A DNA stretch of 64,000 nucleotides from Hybos culiciformis. Taxonomy: Eukaryota; Arthropoda; Insecta; Diptera; Hybotidae. Positions 1 through 11,170 of this stretch are shown piece by piece; positions within the stretch are counted from its first letter, which is position 1; each line of letters opens with the position of its first letter. The notes beneath the pieces are model-generated. The model did no database searches. It was given only the letters and a program-made list of their open reading frames with translations, and was not told where the DNA came from. The DNA lies in assembly GCA_964007475.1 (NCBI GenBank), contig OZ023273.1, positions 54,827,834 to 54,891,833 on the forward strand. Direction: 5' to 3'. Both the position numbers and the translations under genes were made by a program.

Positions 1-1
1 A

Positions 2-382
2 TTTAATGAATTTCTCGCACAAGCACATGAAAGTGATTTAGAATCTATATTAACTTTGAACACAAATTCAACACGCTCTATGCCTTTTCTATATAATCGC
101 TGTAGTGCCATTATTACTCCTCCGATACCACAAGGCATGCATGGTTTTCTAAAAGCTTTACCTACAATGATACCCTGTCGTGATAAAAACAAATTGGATA
201 ATAGTAGTAAGAATAATAGTAATACTGAATTATCAACAAAACATCAAAATTATCCTGATACAACTGAGAAAAAAACAACAATTGATAAATTAGAGGATGG
301 TAATGGATCACAACAACAGCAATATTCAAATTCAAAGTATTTGTCTTTAAAAAAAAAAAAAAATTTCTCTGTAAAAAAATAA
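2..382 (+). CDS. 3' end of an unrecognised protein-coding gene (partial)
   Basis: An open frame runs from the window edge to a TAA at 380-382 without an internal stop. The first 60 or so codons look like ordinary conserved coding sequence (for example the segments STRSMPFLYNRC and PPIPQGMHGFLKALP), then the protein becomes rich in Asn, Lys, Ser and Gln and ends in a lysine tract encoded by an A-run at about 350-362. I do not recognise the family. The gene enters from the left, so its start, its upstream exons and its length are unseen, and an intron boundary inside the first 30 bases cannot be excluded. An AATAAA overlaps the stop codon (378-383). The low-complexity tail could be read differently if the A-run has a sequencing length error. 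Confidence 0.5.
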   Translation, partial: FNEFLAQAHESDLESILTLNTNSTRSMPFLYNRCSAIITPPIPQGMHGFLKALPTMIPCRDKNKLDNSSKNNSNTELSTKHQNYPDTTEKKTTIDKLEDGNGSQQQQYSNSKYLSLKKKKNFSVKK

Positions 383-3300
383 ATGGAAAAAAACCATTAA
401 ATTTAAATTATTGTCAAAATTAAAAATAATTATTTATATTTGATAATTTTTGTAAAATTTCCCCACATAAACAAAATTAATAAGCAAAGAAAATTATGTT
501 GAGTAAAATGAGAATAAAATTTGTAAATATATTTAGTTTTAAAAAGTGGTTAATACAAATTAAATCATATTTGCTAGATTAAGTGAAATTTACTCAAAAA
601 TTAAATTTTTTATTTTAAGAAATATTCATTAATCGGGATTATTTCTCATTTAGGTGTAGATATGTAAATACTACTACTTCTATGTAAATATTCCACAAAT
701 TTGTGAATATTTTTGATAAACAGGAAAATTGTGATATTTTCAATAATTTTTCCTTATTTGTCAATACTTTTAATTTTAATTCATATTTTGTGAACTATTA
801 TGTACTATGTAGATTTTATGATGATTTTTTTTCTGAGGTGAAGTGAAGATGTTTATCCAATTTTTCTTAACTTAATTGTATGGCAATTCTAAAATTTTAA
901 TTAGAAATTTGTAATTTTAAAAATCAATTGAGCTAAACACCTAAACACTCAAAAAAAAAAATATGCCTGTAGTCATAAAACAATTTTGTTTTTATAATTG
1001 ATTTCAGATCAAAAATTTTTCTCCCCTATGCTTGATTGAAGAGAAAAAAAATTGGTCTTAAATTAAAATGAAGAACAAAATTTAAACTTATTAATCAATC
1101 AGGTCTATTTTTGCAAAATATTTTTATTACGCACAATAATTTTGTAATGGGAAATATCAAATCCAGGAAATATATTATAAATTTCTGCTTTAAATTCTAT
1201 GATATATGAAGCCTTAGAGTTGAAAAAATTGGAAACTTCATCTTCAGGAGCTCATAAAAAAATATAACTGAAAAAATGTTTATTAAAAAGGCCTACAAAT
1301 CAAAATATTTGAAAAATTAATTAAAAAATAAAGTTGATTGGAAAATAGTTTTAAAAATTATCTGCGTCGGTAAATTTTTATCTTTTACAACATTTCTATT
1401 CATTGTAAATATGTCAAAATGTTTATCAGATAAGATCTGAATATTATAAATATTTTGCCAGATATGTATTTGTAAATCGTTTTGACAGAAATTAAGTATT
1501 GAGATTACTGATATTGATATATAAATTTGAATTTATCATAAGATCTACATATTATAAAAAAATTTCTTGTCACCTAAACATATTAAAATAGGAAAAATAA
1601 GTTTTTTTATTCAATAATTTTGATATTTAATAAAGACTTGATCTTTTAAATTTATTAATGACAAATTTTATGTTCCTCTTATACCTATTTTACAGGATTA
1701 CAGTATAATTTTAAGCATAGCCAAAGAATTATTAACTCGAAAAGAGTCAAGTTTTTAAAGATAATTCAAAATTTCTAAGTTAATTTTATATTTACAATCT
1801 ATTGAGTCAACATAACTTTTATCATACTTTGATTAGACTTTTTTTTTAACGCATCATTGTTAAAAAAATAAAATTTAAAATTGTGATGTGGGGTTCAATT
1901 TTTGTGGAAACGATAATATTTGAGTTATAGTTATTTTGAATTATTTCATTTTATAGTTTCACTTATCCGAATAAAAGTGGTACTTGGAAATACATTTATT
2001 TTTAAATAAAATATAAAGCGTTCAACATTTTTGTAAAATGAAAAATTTTAGTATCCAATACTTTATCATTTCTGATAATTACATATTATTATTTTTTATT
2101 CGCGAGTTTTTTATTTTTTTGGTTTGTATTTGAAGAATTTTGGGTTTGTGTAGATATCGAAAAAGTTTCTTTCATTATAAAACCAAAATTATCTTTCCAT
2201 TTACAGCCGGTACTTTTGTTTCGTATTGGATTCCGTAATGGACCCAACTTTATTCAATTGTTTGTACTTTTAATTTATAACTTAATTATGTTTTGTATTA
2301 CTTTAATATTATGTTGTTAATTTTTATATTTTGTCTGTGAGATTAATTTTATTTATTTGCATCGTTAAATTTATTTTTGTAAGTTAAATGTATTTATTTT
2401 TTTTTTTTTTTAATTAAGATAAATTTATATAAATTTGACAATGAACCTGCAATCAAAAAATATCCTGATATAAAACAATTTATGTATTTAAGTTAACACT
2501 GGAAAAATGAGGTCAACATTTTCAAAATTAGATGTGACATGTGACGCCTCATCTAAACATATTTATAAAGAAAAAAATAATTTGTAAATCACTTAGTTGA
2601 TATAACTAAAAAAAAATGTTGAGGTAAAAAATAATAATAAATATGAAGGCAAAAAAAATTTAGGCTTCATTGAAGAAAAATAATGCAATGTTTACTCAAT
2701 ATTTCTATTTTCAATATTTTCAACGTAATGCTTAGTAATCAAAAAATTTCAAATAAGCTGAATAAATAGAATAAAATAATATTAAAAATATTTTTATAAC
2801 TAATTACATACAAGCATAATATTGAATATTTTAGCTTTTACAGAATGCAGCATCGGCCTTCGGAATTGCCGTTTTTTTACATTAACAATATGGAATTTGA
2901 ACTAAAAGAAGAATGCCGATTCTGTATTCTGTTTCGATCTTTAAATAATTTTAATGTTCAAAAATCATTTATCGAAACAAATTTATGAAAGGGCTAATTT
3001 TATTATACATTAAAGTATATATGTGTAATCAAGCCAGGTAGAAGTTAGATAAATTAATATAGATACATTGTGGATTGTATTGTGTGTTAAAATTTTATAG
3101 CAAAAAATCAATTTATTGTGGCTATTACATTAACATTAATTCTTTATTCACACAATTCTAATTTCTATAAATTATAATTATTCAAGGAATAATAGAGATT
3201 TGAATAGTGTGAGGAGCACACCTGCTTGAATTATTTTGTTTACGTTTTGTTGATGTATTTCTGTTTCGGTAATTGATAATACGAATTTATTAACATTTAT

Positions 3301-4158
3301 GAAACATGTAAAACAAAATCTAGTCCCAAAAACCAACATGTGAATTAATTATTATGGTTGTTAATAGATATTATACTTAAAAACAAATTATATGATTAAG
3401 AAACACGAATTATGGTATTTGAAAACAAAATTTTAATCAATTTTAAACATTCATATATAGGTATATAACAAGAGAATAATTTTTGTATTCTTTGTTTTAA
3501 ATCAATTTATTCAAAGTTTTATAGTAAGTCAAAGTATTTTCTAAAAGAAAATACTTTAGGTTATTTTAGCATTATTCAATAGCGGATCACGGCGAAAGAG
3601 TGCCTTTCATCCCAATAAATTAAAAAGTAAGATGCACAATTTTTGTGTAAAAATAATATTACGGTTTATTTTTTGCTTTTAATTTTATTTCTTGCTATTT
3701 ATAGAAAAATTTTTAAATTATAGTATACTATCTAATATATAAAATACAAATACAATTAATTTTAGTAATTATGCTTTTGATTTGCCTTTTTGATGGGTAT
3801 TATTTTGATCTTTGTTTGATCCAAAATATCAAATAACGTAATTCTGTTCTCAAAATGAATATTCGTTATTGATGATTAAAACTATGGATAAGAAACTAGA
3901 GGCCTATATTTTTCTTAAGGTTTAAATGATAATTCACTTGAAGCAATCGGGTTTTTTGAACACGCGTAATTTTAGCACTAAATATGTAACTTTTTAAATT
4001 TTAATAAAATTGTAATTTATTAATGTCAAACAAGTTTTAATGTTTTATTTTTGCACATTATTCAGATAAGAAACCTACAATATTTTTGCAATTAATAAAT
4101 TATACTTAACAATGAATTATAAAAACAAATATTTATATTAATAAAAAAAATATAGTTT
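383..4158. other. Gene-free AT-rich stretch
   Basis: No coding exon, RNA gene or ordered repeat is visible here. The first few hundred bases may be 3' untranslated sequence of the gene at 2-382. The last part probably contains the cleavage region of the minus-strand Mocs2 locus. Confidence 0.6.
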
Positions 4159-4164
4159 TTTATT
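4159..4164 (-). terminator. Candidate poly(A) signal of the MOCS2B-MBIP transcript
   Basis: AATAAA on the minus strand, 46 nt downstream of the stop codon at 4210-4212. Position and spacing fit, but such hexamers are frequent in this AT-rich sequence. Confidence 0.5.
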
Positions 4165-4209
4165 AACAAATTTTAGCTTTTTAGGTATATTGGAATTGAG
4201 CAACCGATT

Positions 4210-7200
4210 TCAACCATTTTTCTTATCTTTATATTTGTTAATATACTCATCCAATTCGCTTATAGTAAAAACTTTCTTCTTAAACTCTGGTTCAATTTTA
4301 ACATGTGGTTTGAATTTTGCTTTTTCCTACAAGAAAAATTTGTAAAATTAAAAAAAGAAATAAAAATTTATGAGAAACTCCACTTATTCCTAAACTTGAT
4401 TAAAATAACCCATAATAACTAAAATACATCATCTTAAAACCTTCCACATAAAAACTAACTTTTCGTTTATTACAATTAGAAATAAGTTTTAATGTCAAAT
4501 AAAAAAAAAACACACGAAGCAGTCATAGGAACTGCCGAAAGAAGTTTATACTTAAAGCTTTAAACTATGAAATAACAATGACTACAAATAATGGACTGCT
4601 TTTGGACTGCTGGACTGATTTTTATTTTAATTTACATTTTGTACTGAGCAGCCCATCATTTATAGCCACTGTTATTTCATAGTTTAAAGCTTTAAGTATA
4701 AACTTCTTTCGGCAGTTCCTATGACTGCTTCGTGTGTTTTTTTTTATATTTTGAGCCAGGACGACTCTAAAAGTAGCTAGCTACCCAAAACTTTTGGGCA
4801 GGTAATCTTTATTTCACCGGCGCTACCTATTTAAAAAACATTTTTTTTTGCATATTTTAAGCAGGGAAGACCCTAACCATAGCTCCCTCTCCAAAATTTT
4901 TGGTCAGGTAATTCCACATTCACTTCCGCCCTCACTTCCGCCCTCACTTCTGCCCTAACTACCAACCTGATTCCGCCCTACCAACCTGATTTCCGCCCTC
5001 ACTACCACCCTAACTTCCGCCCTAACTTCTGTCCTCCGTTCCGCCCTCCCTTCCGCCCTCACTTCCGTCCTGATTTCCACCCTGATTTCCGCCCTCACTA
5101 CCACCCTCACTTCCGCCCTCACTTCCGCCCTCACTTCCGCCCGCACTTCCGCCCTCACTTCCGCCCTCACTTCCGCCCTCACTTCCCCCCTCACTTCCGC
5201 CCTCACTTCCGCCCTCACTTCCGCCCTCACTTCCGCCCTCACTTTCGCCCTCACTTCCGCCCTCACTTCCGCCCTCACTTCCAACCTCACTTCCGCCTTC
5301 ACCTCCGCCCTCACTTCCGCCCTCACTTCCATCCTCACTTCCGCCCTCACTTCCGCCCTCACTTCCGCCCTCACTTCCGGCCTCACTTCCGCCCTCACTT
5401 CCGCCCTCACTTCCGCCCTCACTTCCGCCCTCACTTCATCCATCACTTCCGCTCTCACTTCCGCCCTCACTTCCGCCCTCACTTCCGCCCTCACTTCCGC
5501 CCTCACTTCATCCATCACTTCCGCCCTCACTTCCGCCCTCACTTCCGCCCTCACTTCCACCCTCACTTCCGCCCTCACTTCCGCCCTAACTTCCGCCCTC
5601 ACTTCCGCCCTCACTACCGCCCTAACTTCCGCCCTTACTTCCGCCCTAACTTCCGCCCTAACTTCTGTCCTCCGTTCCGACCTCCCTTGCGCCCTCCCTT
5701 CCGCCCGCCCTTCCGCCCTCACTTCCGCCCTCACTTCCGCCTCACTTCCGCCCTCACTTCCGCCCTCACTTCCGCCCTCACTTCCACCCTCACTTCCTCC
5801 CTCACTTCCGCTCTCACTTCCGCCCTAACTTCCGCCCTCACTACCGCCCTAACTTCCGCCCTTACTTCCGCCCTAACTTCCGCCCTCACTTCCGCCATCA
5901 CTTCCGCTCTCACTTCCGCCCTCACTTCCGCCCTCACTTCCGCCCTCACTTCCGCCCTCACTTCCGCCCTCACTTCCGTCCTCACTTCCGTCCTCACTTC
6001 CGTCCTCACTTCCGTCCTCACTTCCGCCCTCACTTCCGCCCTCACTTCCGCCCTCACTTCCGCCCTCACTTCCGCCCTCACTTTCGCCCTCACTTCTGCC
6101 CTCACTTCCGCCCTCACTTCCGCCCTCACTTCCGCCCTCACTTCCGCCCTCACTTCCGCCATCACTTCCGCTCTCACTTCCGCCCTCACTTCCGCCCTCA
6201 CTTCCGCCCTCACTTCCGCCCTCACTTCCGCCCTCACTTCCGCCCTCACTTCCGCCCTCACTTCCGCCATCACTTCCGCTCTCACATCCGCCCTCACTTC
6301 CGCCCTCACTTCTGCCCTCACTACCGCCCTCACTTCCGCCCTCACTTCCGCCCTCACTTCCGCCCTCACTTCCGCCCTCACTTCCGCCCTCACTTCCGCC
6401 CTCACTTCCGCCCTCACTTCCGCCCTCACTTCCGCCCTCACTTCCGCCCTCACTTCCGCCCTCACTTCCGCCCTCACTTCCGCCTCACTTCCGCCCTCAC
6501 TTCCGCCCTCACTTCCACCCTCACTTCCACCCTCACTTCCGCCCTCACTTCCGCCCTAACTTCCGCCCTTACTTCCGCCCTAACTTCCGCCCTAACTTCT
6601 GTCCTCCGTTCCGACCTCCCTTGCGCCCTCCCTTCCGCCCGCCCTTCCGCCCTCACTTCCGCCGTCACTTTCGCCTCACTTCCGCCCTCACTTCCGCCCT
6701 CACTTCCGCCCTCACTTCCGCCCTCACTTTCGCCCTCACTTCCGCCCTCACTTCTGCCCTCACTTCCGCCCTCACTTCCGCCCTCACTTCCGCCCTCACT
6801 TCCGCCCTCACTTCCGCCATCACTTCCGCTCTCACTTCCGCCCTCACTTCCGCCCTCACTTCCGCCCTCACTTCCGCCCTCACTTCCGCCCTCACTTCCG
6901 CCATCACTTCCGCTCTCACATCCGCCCTCACTTCCGCCCTCACTTCCGCCCTCACTTCTGCCCTCACTACCGCCCTCACTTCCGCCCTCACTTCCGCCCT
7001 CACTACCGCCCTCACTTCCGCCCTCACTTCCGCCCTCACTTCCGCCCTCACTTCATCCATCACTTCCGCTCTCACTTCCGCCCTCACTTCCGCCCTCACT
7101 TCCGCCCTCACTTCCGCCCTCACTTCCGCCCTCACTTCCACCCTCACTTCCGCCCTCACTTCCGCCCTCACTTCCGCCCTCACTTCCCGAGCTACCTATT

Positions 7201-10200
7201 TTGAAAAAAAAAATTATTTTAGTATATTTTGAGGCGGGAAGACTCTAACTGTAGCTCCGTATCCAAAATTTTTGGTCAGGTAATCTAATTATTTCACCGG
7301 AGGAAAAATTTTTTTTTACCATATTTTGAGCCGGCACGACCTAACCGTAGGTCCCGGCCGAAAAAATTTTCGGCAGGTAATCTTTATTTCACCGGACCTA
7401 CCTATTTTGAAAAATAAATTTTAGTTGTTAAATAATTTGTAAACGAAAGATTTTTAAAAAATAATTTGAATTTAAATTTTCCGCGCCAAATTATTTTGTT
7501 TTTATAAATGACAAATGATTATTGAACTACCTAATTTGAAAAAAAAATTAAATTTTAAAAAATTTGTAAACGAAAGATTTTTAAAAATAATTTGAATTTA
7601 AATTTTTCGCGCCAAATTATTTTGTTTTTATAAATAACAAATGATTATTGAGTTGACTCATTTTTTTTGAGTATTCAAACGGTACAGCATGTCGTTTTTT
7701 TTTTTAACTCAAATTCGAATGAGTAAAAAAATTTTTACCCCCTACAGAATTACTCATTTATATCATACACCGCGCCAAAAGAAGTATAAACTTCAAAAAT
7801 TATTTACCATAAATGAAGCGTACTCCGGTGATATTGATTCTAATTTTAAAATTCGATCTTCCATTAATTTTAAACGTTCGTATATGTTTTTCGATTGTTT
7901 GATGTCATTCATATTCAAATAGGATCCTATATTTTGCATTCGTTCCTCGATACCAAATGGTAATGATGGTGCTCTATCATATTCTTCTTTAATTTTTATA
8001 TCATTTAGTATTAATTTATCAAGTACTCTGGTACGATTCTTTAAATCTTCAGGTCCACATTCATTTTTTACTCGATTTACTTGAAAATTGAAAACAAAAA
8101 AAAAATTTCATTTATCTAAAAACCGATTAATATTAATACTTATATTTTTCAATTTACCTCTTAAATGTCCTTTTGAATCTTTTTGTTTAAATATAACACT
8201 ATTCACTCGAGCACAAGAATATTCAGAATTCGTTTCAATTTGATTAGAATTATTATTTTGAATAAAATCTAAAATATTATTGATATTAATTTCTTCACGC
8301 TTTTTCTCAATGAAGCAATTAATTCGACGTTGAATTTCTGAATCACTTGTAGTTATTTGACATAAGTTTTTAGGAATTTCTGAGTTTTTAACTTGACAGT
8401 CATCAAAGTTTAACTTTAATTTCTTCGTTTGAACTTTCAAATCTAAAAAAAAATTGAAAAAAACTTATTCGTATCAATTTGCAATTAAAGTTTAAATTAT
8501 TAACACTAAAACTAGCTACAGTTTATAAGTAAGAAAATTTTGAAATCATTTGATACGATTAAAAAAATTATTGGTCTAAAATACGATATATGTGTCGTTT
8601 AACATATGGTAAAAAAGATGTATGTTATCCTGCTCAAGATACTCACTTGACTGAATTGCAACTTAAATATCCAAAAAGTTAAACGATACAATAATATTGG
8701 GTTGAAAGATTTTATATAGATTGTTATAATTGGTTTGAACTATTAACTAAGATTTATAATTTTTAGAAAAACAAATGCTCCAAAAAATGATATCATAGTA
8801 AATAATAGCATAGATTAAGGATACACAAAGATTTATAGCTTCATACAAGTGTATTCTTAATCTATGATAATAGTTAATTATTTATAAAAATGTACAAATA
8901 AATTGGAAAAAAGTCGTTTGTTTAAGTCTGAAAAAAATGTAATGGATGTTTTTTTAATTAGAAAAACCAAGAATAAAATTCATACAAGTTTTATTCTTCA
9001 ATAATAATCCCAAAAAAATAATAACACTGTAACCATAAAAAAATAATTATGTAATACTTCTTATATATATTTTCCTTAAGCACAAATTTGCAATTAAAAT
9101 TTAGTTTACCTTCCCTCTAAACTAAAATGTTAAACTAACCAAGCCTAACTAAAAAAAAAACTTAATGTTTGTAGTTTTAAAATCTGTTAAAAAAAAAATT
9201 TTAAAAATATAATGAATGTTTTAAAGAGAGAGTACATAGTTTATGGACAGTTTTTGGCGATGTCTAAATGTTTTTATTTCTTGTGTAGTTGATCGAAAGC
9301 CAATGTAATGCTTTTAAACTTTAACTACAACTAACTAAAAACCATGAAAATCGTTTATAACAAAATCTAAAATAAATTTTAAAAGAATATAAATAGTTTC
9401 ATCAATTTAGAACGATAAATCCAGCTATTTACACTGAATTTATAAAGTGGTACTTGTATCATTCACTTGTCTAATCACATTATACAATTTCAAAATCAAT
9501 CCAATTTTTCATTATGGGAAATTGAATCTGCGAAATAATCTAATTTCCGAATTTCGGTTTTGTTCCAAATTGGTCGAATAGAGTTTCATAATAAGCTCCA
9601 AATGCTACTAGAAAGTTATTTTATTGTGAGTAATTTATTTTTATATTTTTTTATTGTTTTTGATAAATTTATTTTTATTCTAAATTATACTTTTATAGAA
9701 TACCATCTACTTTTATCTATTACTCTGATTTCAAAAATATATTATAAGAATAAATAATTTATGATATATTTCTTCAGGTATCAGAACCTTATTTCAATAA
9801 AAATAAATTATAACCAAGATATTTTCAATTTCATTGCACTATATATACTAGTCTAAACTACAATACCAAGATATCTATTTCGTATTAAATCTAATTATAC
9901 TATAAGTTAAAATTTTTAATTTTAAGTAAGCCACAAACATTCTCTATTTTCTTTCCATTCAGCGGTATTATTTTCATATTGCTCTTTTTTCCAAATCGGA
10001 ACTAATTTTTTTAAAGTTTCAATAGCATATTGAACAGCATCCAAACTACTTTGACGATGAGGTGAACTAATTGCTATAACCACACTGGCATCTTTAATAG
10101 GAACCTAAAAAAAAATTTTTTTAACTATATAATTTTTAACGAAAAGATTAAATAATTAAATTTTATCTCACAGTTCCAAGTCGATGATAAATTGCTATAT

Positions 10201-11099
10201 TTAAAACATCAGGCCATTTTTTTCTAATATCATCACAGATGGTTGTAATTACTTTTAAAGCCATTGGCTCATAAGCTTCATATTCTAAACAAACTACCTA
10301 CAATAAAAATAATTAGTATTCAATGTTTAAGTTCTTAGGATGCAGCAAAGAAAAATATCTAATTCGTACTGATTGCATTTTTTTTTAAATTTTACCTTTA
10401 GTACATTTTCATAATGAATAACGCTTTTAATAAATTGAAAATAAAATATTCTCATTTCTATATATTTATAGGTAGGTACCTGCTATAAATATTACTATTA
10501 CTAAGAAAAATATGTTTCTATTTATATTTAAATGATTATTTATATAGACTTTATTTGTTCATTAAAATTAAAAATAAAACATCCATATTATCAGCAAGTG
10601 AAACTTTCTTCTATTTTAAAAATTATTCGAATAAAATTTGGAAAAAAAAATGTACAATCATTTAAGAAAAATGTGAACGTAAAATACAAGTTGTAGGTAT
10701 TACGTAGCAGGTATATGAAGGTGGTAGATATATCATTCCGTGACTTAGATAGCTAGGTGTCTACTTGCGTTATTTTTAAAATTTTTTTAATTGCAAACAT
10801 AGGTAGATAGGTTCCTATAAATTACTGGGCAGGAACTTAGTTGTAGTAGCAAGTAGGTACCTAGTTTATGTACTTTATTTCTTCCGCCGCGCAGTGAGTA
10901 ACGAGATTTTTAGACCTAGGTATACCTAGTATATACCTATCTAATCTAATTTTTAATGAAGTTAACTGACCTTTTTATTTTCAAAATTATCTCTTGTTGT
11001 TCCAACAAAAAGTGATATAGCTCCGCACGTTTCGTGACCAACTTCATCACTGATTGATCCAACTTCTAATTTATCGTTGGTTAACTTAAGAAAGTTCAT
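4210..11099 (-). CDS. Mocs2B: Molybdopterin synthase catalytic subunit fused to MBIP (MOCS2B-MBIP), six coding exons
   Basis: Exons on the minus strand: 11099-10971, 10297-10172, 10104-9939, 8442-8158, 8079-7808, 4326-4210. They total 1095 nt, giving 364 residues with every junction in frame. Residues 1-140 are a MoaE domain ([11 protein letters not shown] at 29-39, [10 protein letters not shown] at 47-56, YHRLGT at 80-85, VPIWKKE at 120-126). It transfers sulfur from MOCS2A to precursor Z to make molybdopterin. The rest is MBIP: exon 4 has [15 protein letters not shown] and [10 protein letters not shown], exon 5 has GIEERMQNI and [12 protein letters not shown], exon 6 has [17 protein letters not shown] is an ATAC acetyltransferase subunit and MAP3K12 inhibitor; Drosophila has the same fusion at similar length. 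The link from exon 3 to exon 4 uses a weak donor (GTTTGT at 9938) and is inferred. The MBIP exons have no usable start codon of their own, which favours the fusion. The last intron holds the minisatellite. Confidence 0.85.
4502..4745. repeat. Long hairpin with 99-bp arms
   Basis: Arm 4502-4600 is the inverse of arm 4647-4745, with a 46-nt loop. The outer 76 base pairs are perfect; five differences lie near the loop (4578, 4581, 4585, 4590, 4595). Each is A opposite C (or C opposite A) on the + strand, so in RNA from the minus strand, the sense strand of the Mocs2 intron that contains it, every one is a G-U pair. It could be a foldback MITE or a hairpin-RNA source. No target duplication is visible at its A/T-run ends. 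Confidence 0.9.
4746..4916. repeat. Two left-side copies of a roughly 100-bp tandem block
   Basis: Copies begin at 4746 and 4852 (period 106) with ATATTTTGAGCCGG-like sequence, then a short imperfect stem around AAAATTTTTGG, then CAGGTAATCTTTATTTCACC. The second copy is cut off just at its TTCAC segment, where the 12-bp array begins. Two matching copies stand on the far side of the array (7189-7420). Confidence 0.8.
4917..7188. repeat. 12-bp minisatellite array, about 190 units
   Basis: The unit CCCTCACTTCCG is repeated for 2.27 kb with few substitutions (ACTACC, TCATCC, TTCTGC variants). The + strand has ten pyrimidines per unit, so the minus strand is purine-rich with regular GG and GGG tracts. 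It lies in the last intron of the MOCS2B-MBIP gene, whose sense strand is the purine-rich one. A distinctive variant block (CTTCTGTCCTCCGTTCCG) occurs near 5025, 5661 and 6595, showing higher-order duplication. Three 11-bp units (near 5738, 6481, 6672) shift phase. Long open frames across the array are a by-product of the unit and not genes. Confidence 0.97.
7189..7420. repeat. Two right-side copies of the roughly 100-bp block
   Basis: Copies start at 7224 and 7321 (period 97) and carry the same ATATTTTGAGSCGG, CAGGTAATCT and TTTCACCGG segments as the copies at 4746-4916. The array ends in CGAGCTACCTATTTTG, which is the continuation expected after TTTCACCGG in a block, so the minisatellite interrupts one block. 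Confidence 0.8.
7430..7655. repeat. Tandem duplication, about 127 bp period
   Basis: The sequence around GTAAACGAAAGATTTTTAAA, with CGCGCCAAATTATTTTG further on, occurs at 7439 and again at 7566 with few changes. It lies in the same Mocs2 intron, next to the 100-bp blocks. Confidence 0.8.
8809..8866. mobile_element. Short copy of a MITE, in a Mocs2 intron
   Basis: Ends are CATAGATTAAGGATAC and its inverse GTATTCTTAATCTATG. Both sides carry the 7-bp direct repeat ATAATAG (8802-8808 and 8867-8873), fitting a target duplication. The interior shares AGATTTATAGCTTCATACAA with the longer copy at 29983-30200, so this one is internally deleted. It lies between exons 3 and 4 of the MOCS2B-MBIP reading. 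Confidence 0.8.
9922..11099 (-). CDS. Mocs2B: MOCS2B, stand-alone reading ending in exon 3
   Basis: If exon 3 is read through instead of splicing at 9939, the MoaE frame continues five codons (C-L-W-L-T) to TAA at 9924-9922, giving 145 residues from exons 11099-10971, 10297-10172 and 10104-9922. This ending resembles the natural C-terminus of single-domain MOCS2B proteins, where a similar ECFW motif occurs. It is therefore either a short isoform of pure molybdopterin synthase or a relic. A minus-strand AATAAA at 9673-9668 could end such a transcript. Both readings share the complete catalytic domain. Which one dominates cannot be told from the DNA. Confidence 0.6.
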
Positions 11100-11170
11100 C
11101 TTTAAATGAATAATTTGTGGACAACTTAGTAGGTAGGTGAATAAGTAGATAATAAAATTGTTCCCACTTC

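Noticed and set aside
7689..7922. + strand open frame beginning with a lysine-rich peptide
   Set aside because: It lies opposite the MBIP exon 8079-7808 and its intron; the minus-strand reading is conserved ([14 protein letters not shown]), so this one is a shadow.
7793..8079. MBIP ending at the TGA at 7793 just after exon 5
   Set aside because: A good donor (ATG|GTAAAT at 7808/7807) precedes it, and the exon at 4326-4210 encodes the expected MBIP C-terminus in the right phase, so the stop is probably intronic.
8600..8700. Strong donor-like GTGAGT on the minus strand, possible separate first exon for MBIP
   Set aside because: The frame with the phase needed to join 8442 has a stop just before the site, and no start codon gives an open reading.
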